This document shows positions 23,891-33,449 of a DNA stretch of 64,000 nucleotides, in pieces. The DNA comes from CAYPAV01 sp964408805. GTDB lineage: Bacteria > Pseudomonadota > Alphaproteobacteria > UBA8366. The stretch is taken from contig CAYPAV010000008.1 in NCBI GenBank assembly GCA_964408805.1, positions 62,001 to 126,000 of the forward strand, written 5' to 3'. The notes beneath the pieces were generated by a model. That model was not told the origin of the DNA and did not search any database. It worked only from the letters and a program-made list of their open reading frames with translations. Position numbers and translations under genes: made by a program. Numbering within the stretch: the stretch's first letter is position 1; every line of letters begins with the position of its first letter.

Positions 23891-25613
23891 CCCCGTCCGG
23901 CTGGAGTTGATCAAGAACGCGATCGGCTCCGTCGTCGACGAGATGACGCTGACGGTCGTGCGGATCGCCTATTCCTCGATCATGAAGGACACCATGGATC
24001 TCTCGAGCGCCTTCTGCGATCGCGAGGGGCGGATGATCGCGCAAGGCCTTAGTTTGCCGCTTCATCTCGGCTCAATTCCCGATGCCATCGATTTCATGCG
24101 GGCCGAAATCGGGGACGACTTGGCGCCCGGCGATGTTATCGTTCTCAACGATCCCTATCACGGCGGAATGCATCTGCCGGATATCTTCATGTTCATGCCG
24201 GTCTTCATCGAGGAACGACTTCTCGGCTATACGGTGCTGGTCGCCCACCATAACGATATGGGGGGACGGGTACCGGGCTCGAGTGCCGCCGATTCCACCG
24301 AGATCTATCAGGAGGGGATTCGCATCCCCGTCCTGAAACTCTATGAAAAGGGCGTGGCGAACGAGACGCTGTTCAAGCTTCTCCAGCTCAACGTTCGCCA
24401 GCCGGACGTCATACTCGGCGATATCCAGGCGCAATACGCAGCCTGCCGGATCGGCGAGCGCGGCATGCGGGAATTGGTCGACCGGTTCGGATATGATGAA
24501 CTCGAGGAGGCCTTCGAGGCGTTGCTCGACTACAGCGAGCGCGGCGCCCGCGAGATCATCGGCGCCATTCCGGACGGCGTTTACGGCTTCACCGATTATC
24601 TTGACGATGACGGCGTCAACTTCGACTCGCCCGTGCCAATCGCGGTTACGATCCATGTCGAGGGGGACGAGTTGACGGTCGATTTCGCGGGGAGCGCGTC
24701 GCAGGTCGCGGGAGCCATCAATTCGACGCTTTCCTTCGCGAAATCGGGAATCTATTTCGCCATTCGCTCGATGATGATCGACGATGTGCCCAACAACGCG
24801 GGCTTCTTTCGCCCGATCCATGCCAAGGCCGAGCTCGGCAGCATCATAAACCCGCGGCCGCCAGGGGCCTGTGCGGCGCGCGGCGTTACCGGCTTTCGCG
24901 TCATTGATGCGCTGGCGGGTGCGTTGGCCGATGCAATTCCGGAGCGCGTTCGCGCGCCCGGCGAAGGCGGCACGACCAGCTACAGCATCGCCGGATATGA
25001 CAAGGCCGGCGTCTATTCGCAATTTCGCGAAGCGGTCATGGGGGCGTGGGGTGCCGGCCAAGGGCGGGAAGGGATCGACGGTGTCGCCAATCCCGCCGCC
25101 AATATCTCCAATGCGCCCATCGAGGTGCTCGAGAACATCGCGCCCATTCGCGTGGAGCGATACGAACTGGTCGCCGACAGCGGCGGGGCGGGCAAGTGGC
25201 GGGGCGGTCTCGGGGTTCGGCGCCAGCTTCGCTATCTCGGCGAGGGCGCCAGGCTGCAGCTCCGTTCCGACCGGCGCGAGCACCCGCCCTTCGGCATTGC
25301 CGGCGGCGGGGCCGGGCAGCCGTCCGACAATCTTTTCGACAACGGGGAAGAATGGGAACGCCTGCCGACAAAATTCGTACATCCGATCGTCGACGGTCAG
25401 GCGATCCGCCACACGACGGCGGGCGGGGGCGGCTGCGGCGATCCCTTCGAACGACCGGCGGAACGAGTGCTTATGGATGTGCTGAACGACAAGGTTTCGC
25501 GGGAGTCGGCGGCACGTGATTACGGGGTTGTTCTCGCCGGTTCTCCCTTGGCGGTGGAAGCGTCGGAGACCGAAACACTGCGCGCGCGGGCCAAGGTCTC
25601 GCGGCCCGGTTAA
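23880..25613 (+). CDS. hydantoinase B/oxoprolinase family subunit
   Basis: A 577-residue HyuB-type subunit; HyuA and HyuB together form ATP-dependent N-methylhydantoinases, 5-oxoprolinases and acetone/acetophenone carboxylases. Family signatures are visible: the start (FDPVRLELIKNAIGSVVDEM), SSAFCDREGRMIAQ, LNDPYHGGMHLPD, and the Gly-rich end (GGGGCGDPFERP). It begins inside the upstream lyase gene and is followed six bases later by HyuA, so the complex is made from one mRNA. The exact ring or ketone substrate is open. Confidence 0.93.
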   Translation: MRFDPVRLELIKNAIGSVVDEMTLTVVRIAYSSIMKDTMDLSSAFCDREGRMIAQGLSLPLHLGSIPDAIDFMRAEIGDDLAPGDVIVLNDPYHGGMHLPDIFMFMPVFIEERLLGYTVLVAHHNDMGGRVPGSSAADSTEIYQEGIRIPVLKLYEKGVANETLFKLLQLNVRQPDVILGDIQAQYAACRIGERGMRELVDRFGYDELEEAFEALLDYSERGAREIIGAIPDGVYGFTDYLDDDGVNFDSPVPIAVTIHVEGDELTVDFAGSASQVAGAINSTLSFAKSGIYFAIRSMMIDDVPNNAGFFRPIHAKAELGSIINPRPPGACAARGVTGFRVIDALAGALADAIPERVRAPGEGGTTSYSIAGYDKAGVYSQFREAVMGAWGAGQGREGIDGVANPAANISNAPIEVLENIAPIRVERYELVADSGGAGKWRGGLGVRRQLRYLGEGARLQLRSDRREHPPFGIAGGGAGQPSDNLFDNGEEWERLPTKFVHPIVDGQAIRHTTAGGGGCGDPFERPAERVLMDVLNDKVSRESAARDYGVVLAGSPLAVEASETETLRARAKVSRPG

Positions 25614-25619
25614 GCACAT

Positions 25620-27716
25620 ATGACCGAAAGCGGAAAACGGCAATTACGGGTCGGCGTCGATATCGGCGGGACCTTCACCGATCTCATCGTTCATCTGCCG
25701 GATGGACGGTTGATCAAGCGAAAGCTCTCATCGACGCCGGACGATTATGCGGAGGCGATCGTGGACGGCGTCGTGGCGGCTGTCGGCGAGGTGGTAGAGG
25801 ATATCGACGAGATCGTCCATGCGACCACCGTCGCGACCAATGCGATCCTGGAACGGCGCGGCGCCAAGACGGGCTTGATCACGACCGAGGGCTTTCGCGA
25901 TGTCCTCGAGCTGCGGCGCATCCGCATTCCGCTCTCCTACGATCTCGGTTGGGAGAAGCCACCGCCGCTGGTGGATCGAGCACTCCGCTTCGAAGTGACG
26001 GAGCGGCTCGACCATTTGGGCGAGGTTCTGACGCCGTTGGCGGAAGAGGAACTTGATGCGATCGTCGAGGCGCTGTCGGTGGCCGAGGTCGAGGCGGTCG
26101 CGGTCGCCCTGCTGCATACCTATCGGAACCCGGCGCACGAAAACCGTGTCGGAGAGGTCCTGCGGGAGCGGCTTCCCGGGCGTCATATCTCGCTTTCCTC
26201 CATCGTGCTACCGGAAATCCAGGAATTCGAGCGGACCAGCACGACGGTGGTCAACGCCTATGTCCAACCCTTGATCGCCCGCTATCTCGCCACCCTGCGG
26301 GAGCGTCTCGAAGCGGTGAAGGCAGAGGCACCTGTGCTCGTCATGCAGTCGAATGGTGGGCTGGTGCCGGCCGGAACGGCGGCCGAACGGCCTGTTACGA
26401 TTATCGAATCAGGCCCCGCGGCCGGTGTCGTCGCCGCCCTCAAGGCGGTGCGCGAGGGGGGCTATGAGAATGTCATCACGCTCGACATGGGGGGGACGAC
26501 GACAAAAGCCTCGATCATCGAGAACGGCAATATCCTCCGTGCGCGGGATTATGAGGTCGGCGGCGATGTCTCCGTCAGTAGCCGATTGGTCCGGGGCGGC
26601 GGCTACCTGCTCCGTATTCCGGTGATCGATATCTCGGAGGTGGGCGCGGGCGGCGGCAGTCTCGCCGCGATCGACCCCGCCGGGGCCCTGCGCGTTGGGC
26701 CACGAAGTGCTGGTGCCGTGCCGGGCCCGGCCTGCTATGGGCAGGGGAACGACCGGCCGACCGTGACCGATGCCAACCTTGTGCTCGGCTTCCTCCATGA
26801 CGGCTCGTTGGCGGGTGGCGCCCTCCAAGTCGACCGATCGCTCGCCGAGGCGGCGATCGAGGCTTTTGTCGCGGAACCGGGCGGCCTGTCGCGTCTCGCC
26901 GCGGCCCACGGCGTTCACGAGATCGCCAACTCCAATATGGTGCGCGCGATCAAATCCGTTTCGGTCGAGCGCGGTCGCGATCCCGCAAATTTCAGCCTGA
27001 TGGCCTTCGGGGGCGCCGGTCCCATCCATGCGGCGGGGGTGGCCGAGGAATTGAACATCGCCCGCATTATCGTGCCGCCGGCGCCGGGTCTTTTCAGTGC
27101 CTTTGGATTGCTCCACGCCGAGGTCGAACATCATGCGACCCGAACGGTCCTGACCGATTCGGGGTCGGCCGATACGGCGGCGTTGCAGTCAGTGCTCGAT
27201 GCGATGAGCGCGGAACTCCGAGCGAAGATTCGAGATGAGGGGTTTACGGAAACCGCGATCGAATTCTCTTGCTTCGCCGATATGCGCTATAGCGGCCAGT
27301 CCTCGGAACTGATGGTCCCATTGGCGACCCCGACATTGGACGCGGCGGCCCTCCGCGCCGTGGAAGCGGCATTCGAGGTCGAATACGAGCGCCTCTACGA
27401 CCATGTCGCGGCGCGTAAATCCTTCGAATTGGTCAATTTGCATGTAATCGCCAAGGTTCAGCGAGAGATCGCACGGGAAGGGCGCTGGGAGGAGGCGGAG
27501 GTTTCAGTAGATAACGAGGACAGGAAACGCGATGTCTATTTCGGCCCCGAAACCGGCGCGCTCTCGACCCGGATTATTCGTCGCGAGGCGCTCTCGGGCG
27601 ACGCACTCAAGGGTCCGCTGATCGTGGAGGAATACGACTCGACAATCGTGGTGCCGCCCGGTTGGGAGGCGCATCTCGACGATCATCGAAATATCATTCT
27701 CGATCGGCGGGCCTGA
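25620..27716 (+). CDS. hydantoinase A/oxoprolinase family ATPase subunit
   Basis: A 698-residue HyuA-type ATPase subunit of the ASKHA fold. Phosphate-binding motifs are clear: VGVDIGGTFTDLIVHLPDG at the start, MQSNGGLVPA near residue 243, LDMGGTTTKASII near residue 290 and FGGAGPIHA near residue 463. It activates the substrate with ATP for the HyuB partner encoded just upstream. The start at 25620 leaves a six-base gap from hyuB. Nothing is missing from the core motifs, so the pair should be active. Confidence 0.94.
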   Translation: MTESGKRQLRVGVDIGGTFTDLIVHLPDGRLIKRKLSSTPDDYAEAIVDGVVAAVGEVVEDIDEIVHATTVATNAILERRGAKTGLITTEGFRDVLELRRIRIPLSYDLGWEKPPPLVDRALRFEVTERLDHLGEVLTPLAEEELDAIVEALSVAEVEAVAVALLHTYRNPAHENRVGEVLRERLPGRHISLSSIVLPEIQEFERTSTTVVNAYVQPLIARYLATLRERLEAVKAEAPVLVMQSNGGLVPAGTAAERPVTIIESGPAAGVVAALKAVREGGYENVITLDMGGTTTKASIIENGNILRARDYEVGGDVSVSSRLVRGGGYLLRIPVIDISEVGAGGGSLAAIDPAGALRVGPRSAGAVPGPACYGQGNDRPTVTDANLVLGFLHDGSLAGGALQVDRSLAEAAIEAFVAEPGGLSRLAAAHGVHEIANSNMVRAIKSVSVERGRDPANFSLMAFGGAGPIHAAGVAEELNIARIIVPPAPGLFSAFGLLHAEVEHHATRTVLTDSGSADTAALQSVLDAMSAELRAKIRDEGFTETAIEFSCFADMRYSGQSSELMVPLATPTLDAAALRAVEAAFEVEYERLYDHVAARKSFELVNLHVIAKVQREIAREGRWEEAEVSVDNEDRKRDVYFGPETGALSTRIIRREALSGDALKGPLIVEEYDSTIVVPPGWEAHLDDHRNIILDRRA

Positions 27717-27795
27717 TCGGGTTCGCCTGGGCCGGGTATGTTTCGCTCCGAAAACGGGGTAAAATCGTGCATTACGCGATTCATGGAGACTTCCG

Positions 27796-28467
27796 GTGCT
27801 AAAAATCTGGGGCCGGCCGACATCGGCTTGTACGCAAAAAGCACTTTGGGCGATCGCGGAGACAGGTGTCGATTACGACCTGACTCTCGCGAGCGGCACC
27901 ATGGGCGCGGGCGGACACGTATCCAAGGGCAACGCGCCATATGGCTTGGTGGACACGCCGGAATATCGCGCGATGAACCCGAACGGCACCGTGCCCACGA
28001 TCGACGACGATGGCTTCATCTTGTGGGAATCGAACGTCATCATCCGCTATCTCGCGATGAAATACGCGGCCGACAAGCTGTACCGGGACGACATGCAGGT
28101 CTTTGCCGCCGCCAGCCGCTGGATGGATTGGGAGCAAACGAAGTTTCTGCCGGAGCAGCACATCCTGGTCATGCATCTCGTTCGCCTGGCCCCCGAAGCC
28201 CGAGATCCGGAGGAAATCGAGTCGGCGCGCCTATCGCTCTTGAATCCGCTCGGAATTTTGGACGATCAACTCGCCATGACCGACTACGTCGCCGGCGATC
28301 AATTCACGATGGGCGATATTCCGGTCGGGATGCGGGTGCATCGCTGGTATCTGTTCGATCTGCCCTCGCCGGAATTGCCGCATCTCCGCCGCTGGTACGA
28401 GCGAATTCGCGAGCGTCCGGCCTTCAAGGCGCATATCGCCGATCCTGCGCTTCACCTCTCGGGCTGA
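27796..28467 (+). CDS. glutathione S-transferase
   Basis: A 223-residue GST. The N-terminal thioredoxin-like domain (LKIWGRPTSACTQKALWAIAE) keeps the MNPNGTVPTIDDDG loop with its cis-proline and the WESNVIIRYLA segment that binds glutathione; the C-terminal half is helical. It uses a GTG start at 27796 with GGAG before it. The residue at the active-site position is Ser or Cys, as in theta/beta-type enzymes. It lies 79 bases after hyuA and may belong to the same catabolic unit; a 16-base gap precedes the next small gene. Confidence 0.9.
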   Translation: MLKIWGRPTSACTQKALWAIAETGVDYDLTLASGTMGAGGHVSKGNAPYGLVDTPEYRAMNPNGTVPTIDDDGFILWESNVIIRYLAMKYAADKLYRDDMQVFAAASRWMDWEQTKFLPEQHILVMHLVRLAPEARDPEEIESARLSLLNPLGILDDQLAMTDYVAGDQFTMGDIPVGMRVHRWYLFDLPSPELPHLRRWYERIRERPAFKAHIADPALHLSG

Positions 28468-28483
28468 CCGGGGGGCGCGACGT

Positions 28484-28864
28484 ATGATCTTTCGGCGATT
28501 GCTTTTAATTCCAGCCCTGTGTCTTGGGTTTGCCATGGTCGCCGAGGCCAAGGACAAGCGTCCGCCACGGCCTGTCCACAGTTCGAAATGCGGCCGTCTG
28601 TTCCTGGAATACAATTTGAAGGAAAAGAAGTGGAAATGCATTTTCGAGAAAAAGGCGGGAAAGAATTACAAGAAGGGTTCGAATGAGTCCGATGATGCCG
28701 CGGCGCCGAACGATCCCGCCAAGACCCGGAACAAGGAGCTTGGCCGGAAACAATTGCAGCTCTTCAACCGGGCGCGCGCCGAACAGTTGCGGCGGCAAGT
28801 GGAGCAGCGCCGATATACGCGGGAGCTGATCCGCGAGTCGCAGCGTCGCTCGCGCGGTAGATAA
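28484..28864 (+). CDS. small exported basic protein
   Basis: 126 residues with a signal peptide (MIFRRLLLIPALCLGFAMVAEA). The mature part is rich in Lys and Arg, with two cysteines (SKCGRLFLEY and WKCIFEKK) that may pair, then a long charged, probably helical tail full of Gln and Arg (LRRQVEQRRYTRELIRESQ). I do not recognise it; such tails suggest binding to an anionic surface or polymer. It directly follows the GST gene. Confidence 0.6.
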   Translation: MIFRRLLLIPALCLGFAMVAEAKDKRPPRPVHSSKCGRLFLEYNLKEKKWKCIFEKKAGKNYKKGSNESDDAAAPNDPAKTRNKELGRKQLQLFNRARAEQLRRQVEQRRYTRELIRESQRRSRGR

Positions 28865-28919
28865 CAGCCCTACCCAATCGGATTCATATTTCGTTCCGTC
28901 ACTCTCAGGAGCAACGCCT

Positions 28920-30023
28920 ATGTCCAAGATCGCGAAGGTCGACGCTATTCCGCTCGAAATTCCGTACGACCATGGCGGTCCGCCGGCCGGCTGGGGCGAA
29001 CAGGCTTGGCAAAAATTGTCGATATTGATGGCGCGGGTCGAGACCGAGGATGGGCTGGTCGGCTGGGGTGAGGCGTTCAGCTACAATTGCCGGCGCGCCG
29101 TTCAGGCCGCGCTTGAAACCATGATCGTGCCTGTGGTGATCGGCCGGGATTCGCGCGATATCGCCGGGCTCTCGCGGGACATGCAACAGAGCCTGCATCT
29201 CTTCGGACGTTACGGAATCACGATATTCGCGCTGTCCGCTCTCGACATAGCGCTCTGGGACATCTCGGCCAAGCGAGCGGGCCTGCCGCTTCACGCCTGT
29301 CTCGGCGGGGCGGTGCGGACGCGAATCCCGGGTTATGCCAGTCTTCTGAAGTATCGCGATCCGGAACTCGTCGGTGCCAAGGTCGCGAAAGCGCGAGAAG
29401 AGGGCTATGACGCGATCAAGATCCACGAGACGGAAGTCGATGAGGTCCGGGCCGCCCGCGAGGCGGCGGGATCGGGCATTCCGCTCATGGTCGACACCAA
29501 TTGTCCATGGACGCCCGAACAGGCCCGGCTGATGGCGTCTCGTCTTCGCGAATTCGATCTTCACTGGCTCGAGGAACCGATCTTTCCGCCGGAGGATTTC
29601 GCGGCGCTGGCGCGTCTTGGCCGGGAGTCGGGCATTCCGATCGCCGCCGGCGAAAATGCCTGCACGTCCTTCGAATTCGCCAAGATGTTCGACGCGGGCG
29701 CCGTTCAATACGCCCAGCCGAGCGTTACCAAGGTGGGCGGCGTGACGGAGTTGCGAAAAGTGGCGACCCTCGCCGAGGCGGCCGGGGTGGCGCTAATGCC
29801 GCACTCGCCCTATTTCGGGCCGGGCTTCCTCGCGACCATCCAACTCGCCGCGGCCGATCCGGTCGACTGTCTGCTGGAGCGTTTCTATTGCGATCTCGAG
29901 GCCAGCTTATACGGCGACCTGATCGACACCGTGTCCGGGGAATTCAGGGTGCCGGACGGCCCGGGCCTTGGCTGCGAGCCGGATCCGGACGTGATCAAGG
30001 AATACGGCGTCTCCGATGGCTAG
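28920..30023 (+). CDS. mandelate racemase/muconate lactonizing enzyme family protein
   Basis: A 367-residue member of the enolase superfamily, which abstracts a proton next to a carboxylate using a Mg2+-held enolate. Visible parts are the capping domain in the first 110 residues, the catalytic-base strand (YDAIKIHET, with Lys), metal ligands (MVDTNCPW, HWLEEPI, AAGENACTS) and a late HSPYFGPG. The KIH arrangement rather than KxK hints at an acid-sugar dehydratase of the MR subgroup, but this is inference. SD AGGAG lies just before the ATG at 28920. The neighbour at 30020 overlaps it tail to tail by four bases. Confidence 0.88.
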   Translation: MSKIAKVDAIPLEIPYDHGGPPAGWGEQAWQKLSILMARVETEDGLVGWGEAFSYNCRRAVQAALETMIVPVVIGRDSRDIAGLSRDMQQSLHLFGRYGITIFALSALDIALWDISAKRAGLPLHACLGGAVRTRIPGYASLLKYRDPELVGAKVAKAREEGYDAIKIHETEVDEVRAAREAAGSGIPLMVDTNCPWTPEQARLMASRLREFDLHWLEEPIFPPEDFAALARLGRESGIPIAAGENACTSFEFAKMFDAGAVQYAQPSVTKVGGVTELRKVATLAEAAGVALMPHSPYFGPGFLATIQLAAADPVDCLLERFYCDLEASLYGDLIDTVSGEFRVPDGPGLGCEPDPDVIKEYGVSDG

Positions 30024-30334
30024 GCTTTTTGTGCCTTGATATTTTCCCAGACGGGGCGGAAATCATAGGTGGCGTAGAATTCGGTCTCGAAACCGCCCCA
30101 GGCGCGTTGCTCGATCGCAAGATTAACCTCGCGGAGGCGATCCGCCGGGAAGCGTAGGGTGACAACCTGGCCGATCCCCATCATCACATACCAACTCACC
30201 ACCTCGATCCCGTCCGGCGGGAAACCCTGCCAGAATTCGGCGGCGTCGAGTTTCGCGTTGATTTCGGCCAGATTCTTGTCCTGCTGGTGCTTCAGAAAAA
30301 TCGTCAGCATCATGGTTTCTTGGTCGTCGCTCAT
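30020..30334 (-). CDS. conserved-looking hypothetical protein
   Basis: 104 residues, soluble, with no signal peptide. The middle (PPDGIEVVSWYVMMGIGQVVTLRFPADRLREVN) suggests a compact alpha/beta fold, perhaps a dimeric barrel. It ends inside the last codons of the MR/MLE enzyme on the other strand. I recognise no named family and assign no function. Confidence 0.6.
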   Translation of the reverse strand: MSDDQETMMLTIFLKHQQDKNLAEINAKLDAAEFWQGFPPDGIEVVSWYVMMGIGQVVTLRFPADRLREVNLAIEQRAWGGFETEFYATYDFRPVWENIKAQKA

Positions 30335-30383
30335 GGCGGGTCTCCCAGGTAGTCGAAGGGATTTATATGTTGTTTTCTATTCG

Positions 30384-31316
30384 CTAACGAGAAAGCCGGT
30401 CGAGAAAGGCCCGTGCCGCGACCTTTTCGACGAGATTGTTAAGTTCCGACCGAATGACGGTGTCGAAAGCCTGTTTGGCGGATGCGGCGCGCCCATCGGC
30501 AAGAGCGAGCAGGCCGGTATAGAAGACCGTTTGCAGTTGGCGGCGCGGTCGTACGGCCGCCGGCGATCGCGCGGCGGCGGCGAGGACGGCTTCCGCTGTC
30601 GATTTTCCCTCGTAGAGCGCGAACAATTGACCCGGCCAAATCGCCGGATCGACGTCGTCGCGAAAGCGGTCCAGATAGGCAACTGCGGCGCCCCCCGATC
30701 GACGCAGCGCGAAATAGGCCCAGAGACGACCGAGCGGATAAGGATAGGGACCGTCCAACGCCGTCGTGAGGTCGCGTTCGGCGGCCTCGTATTCCTTGAT
30801 CATTATCCTGACAATGCCGCGAAAAGCGCGGCTTTCAGGGTCCTGTTCTTTAATTAATAAGGCGCTTGAGAAATTCTCGATAGATTGTTGAAAATCATAT
30901 AGAAAAAATAATGATATTCCGCGCCCTCTCATGGCTTGCCAATAGCCGGGAAATAGCCGAATGGCCTTGTCGTGGGCCTCGATGGCGGCGCGATAGTCGC
31001 CCATCTCGTGTTTCGTTTCGCCGCGCCGCAAATAGGCACTCGCTGAGACGGGGTTGAGCGCCAGGGCACGGTCGAAGGCCTGAAGCGCGAGAGGATAGGC
31101 CCGCGCCTGCTTGTAGGAAACGCCGAGCCGGACATGAAGCGGTGCCAGCGATATGCCTTGGACCGCGCCCGACCGGATGGCGCGCTCGCAAATATCGATA
31201 TCGATGCGGAAGCTTCCGCTTCCGGTAAAGCACAGTTCCACGTCGTCGTTCGCCTGGGCCGACGCCGTCGACAGGCTCATCAGAAGGAATGATAGGAGGG
31301 TGAGGTTTCCACGCAT
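30384..31316 (-). CDS. exported TPR-repeat protein
   Basis: 310 residues with a signal peptide (MRGNLTLLSFLLMSLSTASAQA). After a short N-terminal segment with two cysteines (LCFTG, DICERA), typical tetratricopeptide repeats run from about residue 60 to 170: AYPLALQAFDRALALNP, DYRAAIEAHDKAIRLFPGYW and FQQSIENFSSALLIKEQDP. The C-terminal half is helical (YLDRFRDD..., LLALADGRAASAKQAFD) and resembles NlpI-like lipoproteins in layout, though no lipobox is evident. It probably acts as a periplasmic scaffold. Confidence 0.8.
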   Translation of the reverse strand: MRGNLTLLSFLLMSLSTASAQANDDVELCFTGSGSFRIDIDICERAIRSGAVQGISLAPLHVRLGVSYKQARAYPLALQAFDRALALNPVSASAYLRRGETKHEMGDYRAAIEAHDKAIRLFPGYWQAMRGRGISLFFLYDFQQSIENFSSALLIKEQDPESRAFRGIVRIMIKEYEAAERDLTTALDGPYPYPLGRLWAYFALRRSGGAAVAYLDRFRDDVDPAIWPGQLFALYEGKSTAEAVLAAAARSPAAVRPRRQLQTVFYTGLLALADGRAASAKQAFDTVIRSELNNLVEKVAARAFLDRLSR

Positions 31317-31442
31317 GGTCGGGAACCCGATCGATCCAGCTGTCCGGTTGCGGCTTCGATTGTCGCATCATAGGTGATGTCCATTCCAGCGCGCCGGTAT
31401 AGATTTGCAAGGAGCCGGGGCGCGAGAAGGAAAGGGCGGAGG

Positions 31443-32501
31443 ATGACGGAGAAACGAGACCGTGCTTGGGAGACCGTGGCGGCGCTCTATCACGCCTATA
31501 CGACCGGGTTTCTTCTCACCGTTATCACACGCGGCGGTCAGCGGGCGGGCGAAGATCTGTGGTTCCGTGTCTTCCGCCTACAGCACGAGGATCTGTTTCT
31601 CCAGGGGATCGAAAAGCTCGGTATCGCGGGGCTGCCGGATGCGGTTAAGGCGGCACAGTATCACTACCTCTCGAACCGGATCGGCGGGGTGAAGGTCGAG
31701 TATATTTACGAGAACGACCGAAAGGCTTGGGTTCGGTTCGTGCCGCCGCGCTGGGTCTATGACGGCACCGCGATCTGTGCTGTCCCGAGCGGCGTTTCGC
31801 GAGCCTTGCTGCGCGGCTGGTACGGGCACAATGGCGTCACCTTGGGAAATCCGCGATTGGGCTTTGTCTGCACCGCCCAGACGATGGATGCGCAGCACGG
31901 TCTCGCCGGCTATTTCCGCGAATACGATCACGACCTGACATCGGATGAGCGTCTGATTTTCTCGCCCGGCGAGCAGCCGCCGCCGTTCGATCCCGAGGCG
32001 GCACCGGATGTCGATATTTCCGACTGGCCGGCGGATCGCCTGAAGAAGGCGCATCGAAACTATGCGATGAATTTCACCCGCACGATCCTCGGTGAATCCG
32101 CCGCCCTCTTCGGACCGGCCGAGGCGGCCTATTTCGGCCGGGTGACCGGCCAATTGATCGGCATGCAGTCATATGACGATTTGAAGGCCGGTTTCGATGT
32201 GGAAGGCGAAGACGCCGCGGCGTTCGGTCGGCTCCTGGTTGACCTGGGCCGCGCCCAGGACGATCCGGTCGAGATGGAGGAGACCGCGGACGCAGTCATC
32301 GTGCGCCAATCCGGCTGGCGCCTGATGCGCGGATTTTCCAATATCCCGGACTGCGCCTTCGAGGCCTGGAACGGTCTCTGGGAAGGCGCGCTCACGGTGC
32401 ACAACCGGTTTCTTATGCTTGATGTCTCGCAACGAATGGATCGCGGCGATCCCTGCTTCGAATGGCGCATTCGCTGGCGCGAGGCGTCACAACTCCCTTA
32501 A
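31443..32501 (+). CDS. hypothetical protein of unknown family
   Basis: 352 residues from the ATG at 31443, preceded by AAGGGCGGAGG; the frame is open from 31374. No signal peptide or obvious membrane helix. The N-terminal half contains RGGQRAGEDLWFRVFRLQHEDLF and a beta-rich stretch (VKVEYIYENDRKAWVRFVPPRW). The C-terminal end has a cysteine-containing strand (GDPCFEWRIRW) like that of some small-molecule hydrolase families, but I cannot place it. The SDR gene follows after 44 bases, so the two may form one unit. Confidence 0.65.
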   Translation: MTEKRDRAWETVAALYHAYTTGFLLTVITRGGQRAGEDLWFRVFRLQHEDLFLQGIEKLGIAGLPDAVKAAQYHYLSNRIGGVKVEYIYENDRKAWVRFVPPRWVYDGTAICAVPSGVSRALLRGWYGHNGVTLGNPRLGFVCTAQTMDAQHGLAGYFREYDHDLTSDERLIFSPGEQPPPFDPEAAPDVDISDWPADRLKKAHRNYAMNFTRTILGESAALFGPAEAAYFGRVTGQLIGMQSYDDLKAGFDVEGEDAAAFGRLLVDLGRAQDDPVEMEETADAVIVRQSGWRLMRGFSNIPDCAFEAWNGLWEGALTVHNRFLMLDVSQRMDRGDPCFEWRIRWREASQLP

Positions 32502-32545
32502 ACGATCAATTTAGCACTGGCAATTTGACATTGGAGGAAAATCGA

Positions 32546-33310
32546 ATGACTGGCAGTTTGACGGGGAAAGTCGCGATCGTAACCGGTGCCGCGCGCGGCT
32601 TGGGTAAGGAATACGCGGTTAGGCTGGCGGCAGAGGGGGCGGCCGTCGTCGCCGGTGATGTCCGTGACTGCTCCGAGACGGCGGCGGCGATCGAGACGGC
32701 GGGCGGACAGGGGCTCGGCTGCACGCTCGACGTCACTGATGGCGCCTCCTGCGAGGCGGCGGTGAAGGTGGCCGAGGAGCGCTTCGGCCGGCTCGATATT
32801 CTTGTTAACAATGCGGCCCTGTATGGTGGGCTGAAGGGTGGGCGTTTCGAATCGCTCGACACCGAGGAGTGGGACCGCTGCATGGCGGTCAACGTCACCG
32901 GCATCTGGAATTGCTGCAAGGCCGCGGTCGGCGCGATGCGCGAGGCCGGTGGCGGCAGTATCATCAATATCTCGTCCCTGGCGGCGGTCTATGGTCTGCC
33001 GTTCGCTCTGCATTACGCGGTCTCGAAGGCGGCAGTGATCGGCATGACCCGCAGCCTGGCGCGAGAGCTCGGCCGGGACTGGATCAGAGTGAATGCGATC
33101 GCACCCTCGGCCGTCATGACCGAGGGCACCGAGGAATTCTTCGGCGACAAGCTCGACCGGGCGAAGGACGTGATTGCCGAGAGCCAGACCCTGCAAAGGA
33201 ATCTGGAAACGGAGGATCTGGCGGGCACCGTCGTCTACTTGGCGGGGGATGCCAGCAAGTTCGTTACCGGACAGACCATCATGGTCGATGGCGGTACGGT
33301 ATATCTGTGA
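32546..33310 (+). CDS. short-chain dehydrogenase/reductase
   Basis: A 254-residue NAD(P)-dependent oxidoreductase with the classic features: TGAARGLG nucleotide loop near residue 14, NNAAL, catalytic Ser (IINISSLAA), and the YAVSK Tyr/Lys pair near residue 157, ending in GQTIMVDGG. The ATG at 32546 follows GGAGG. An acidic residue after the second strand (AGDVRD) suggests a preference for NAD over NADP. It lies behind the unknown gene at 31443. Substrate unknown. Confidence 0.93.
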   Translation: MTGSLTGKVAIVTGAARGLGKEYAVRLAAEGAAVVAGDVRDCSETAAAIETAGGQGLGCTLDVTDGASCEAAVKVAEERFGRLDILVNNAALYGGLKGGRFESLDTEEWDRCMAVNVTGIWNCCKAAVGAMREAGGGSIINISSLAAVYGLPFALHYAVSKAAVIGMTRSLARELGRDWIRVNAIAPSAVMTEGTEEFFGDKLDRAKDVIAESQTLQRNLETEDLAGTVVYLAGDASKFVTGQTIMVDGGTVYL

Positions 33311-33449
33311 GATCACATCGACCGCCGCACGTCTCGGAATAACCGATTGTTAACGTTTTCCCACTATTAGAGTTAGAGGCCGATTGGGCTCGGCACCGGA
33401 TTTCCGGGCGCCAGGCCGATGCGCATCGATGTGTGGGGGACGATCACAA

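Noticed and set aside
24072..25643. Minus-strand open frame of 523 codons opposite hyuB
   Set aside because: Antisense of a certain HyuB gene; no signatures of its own.
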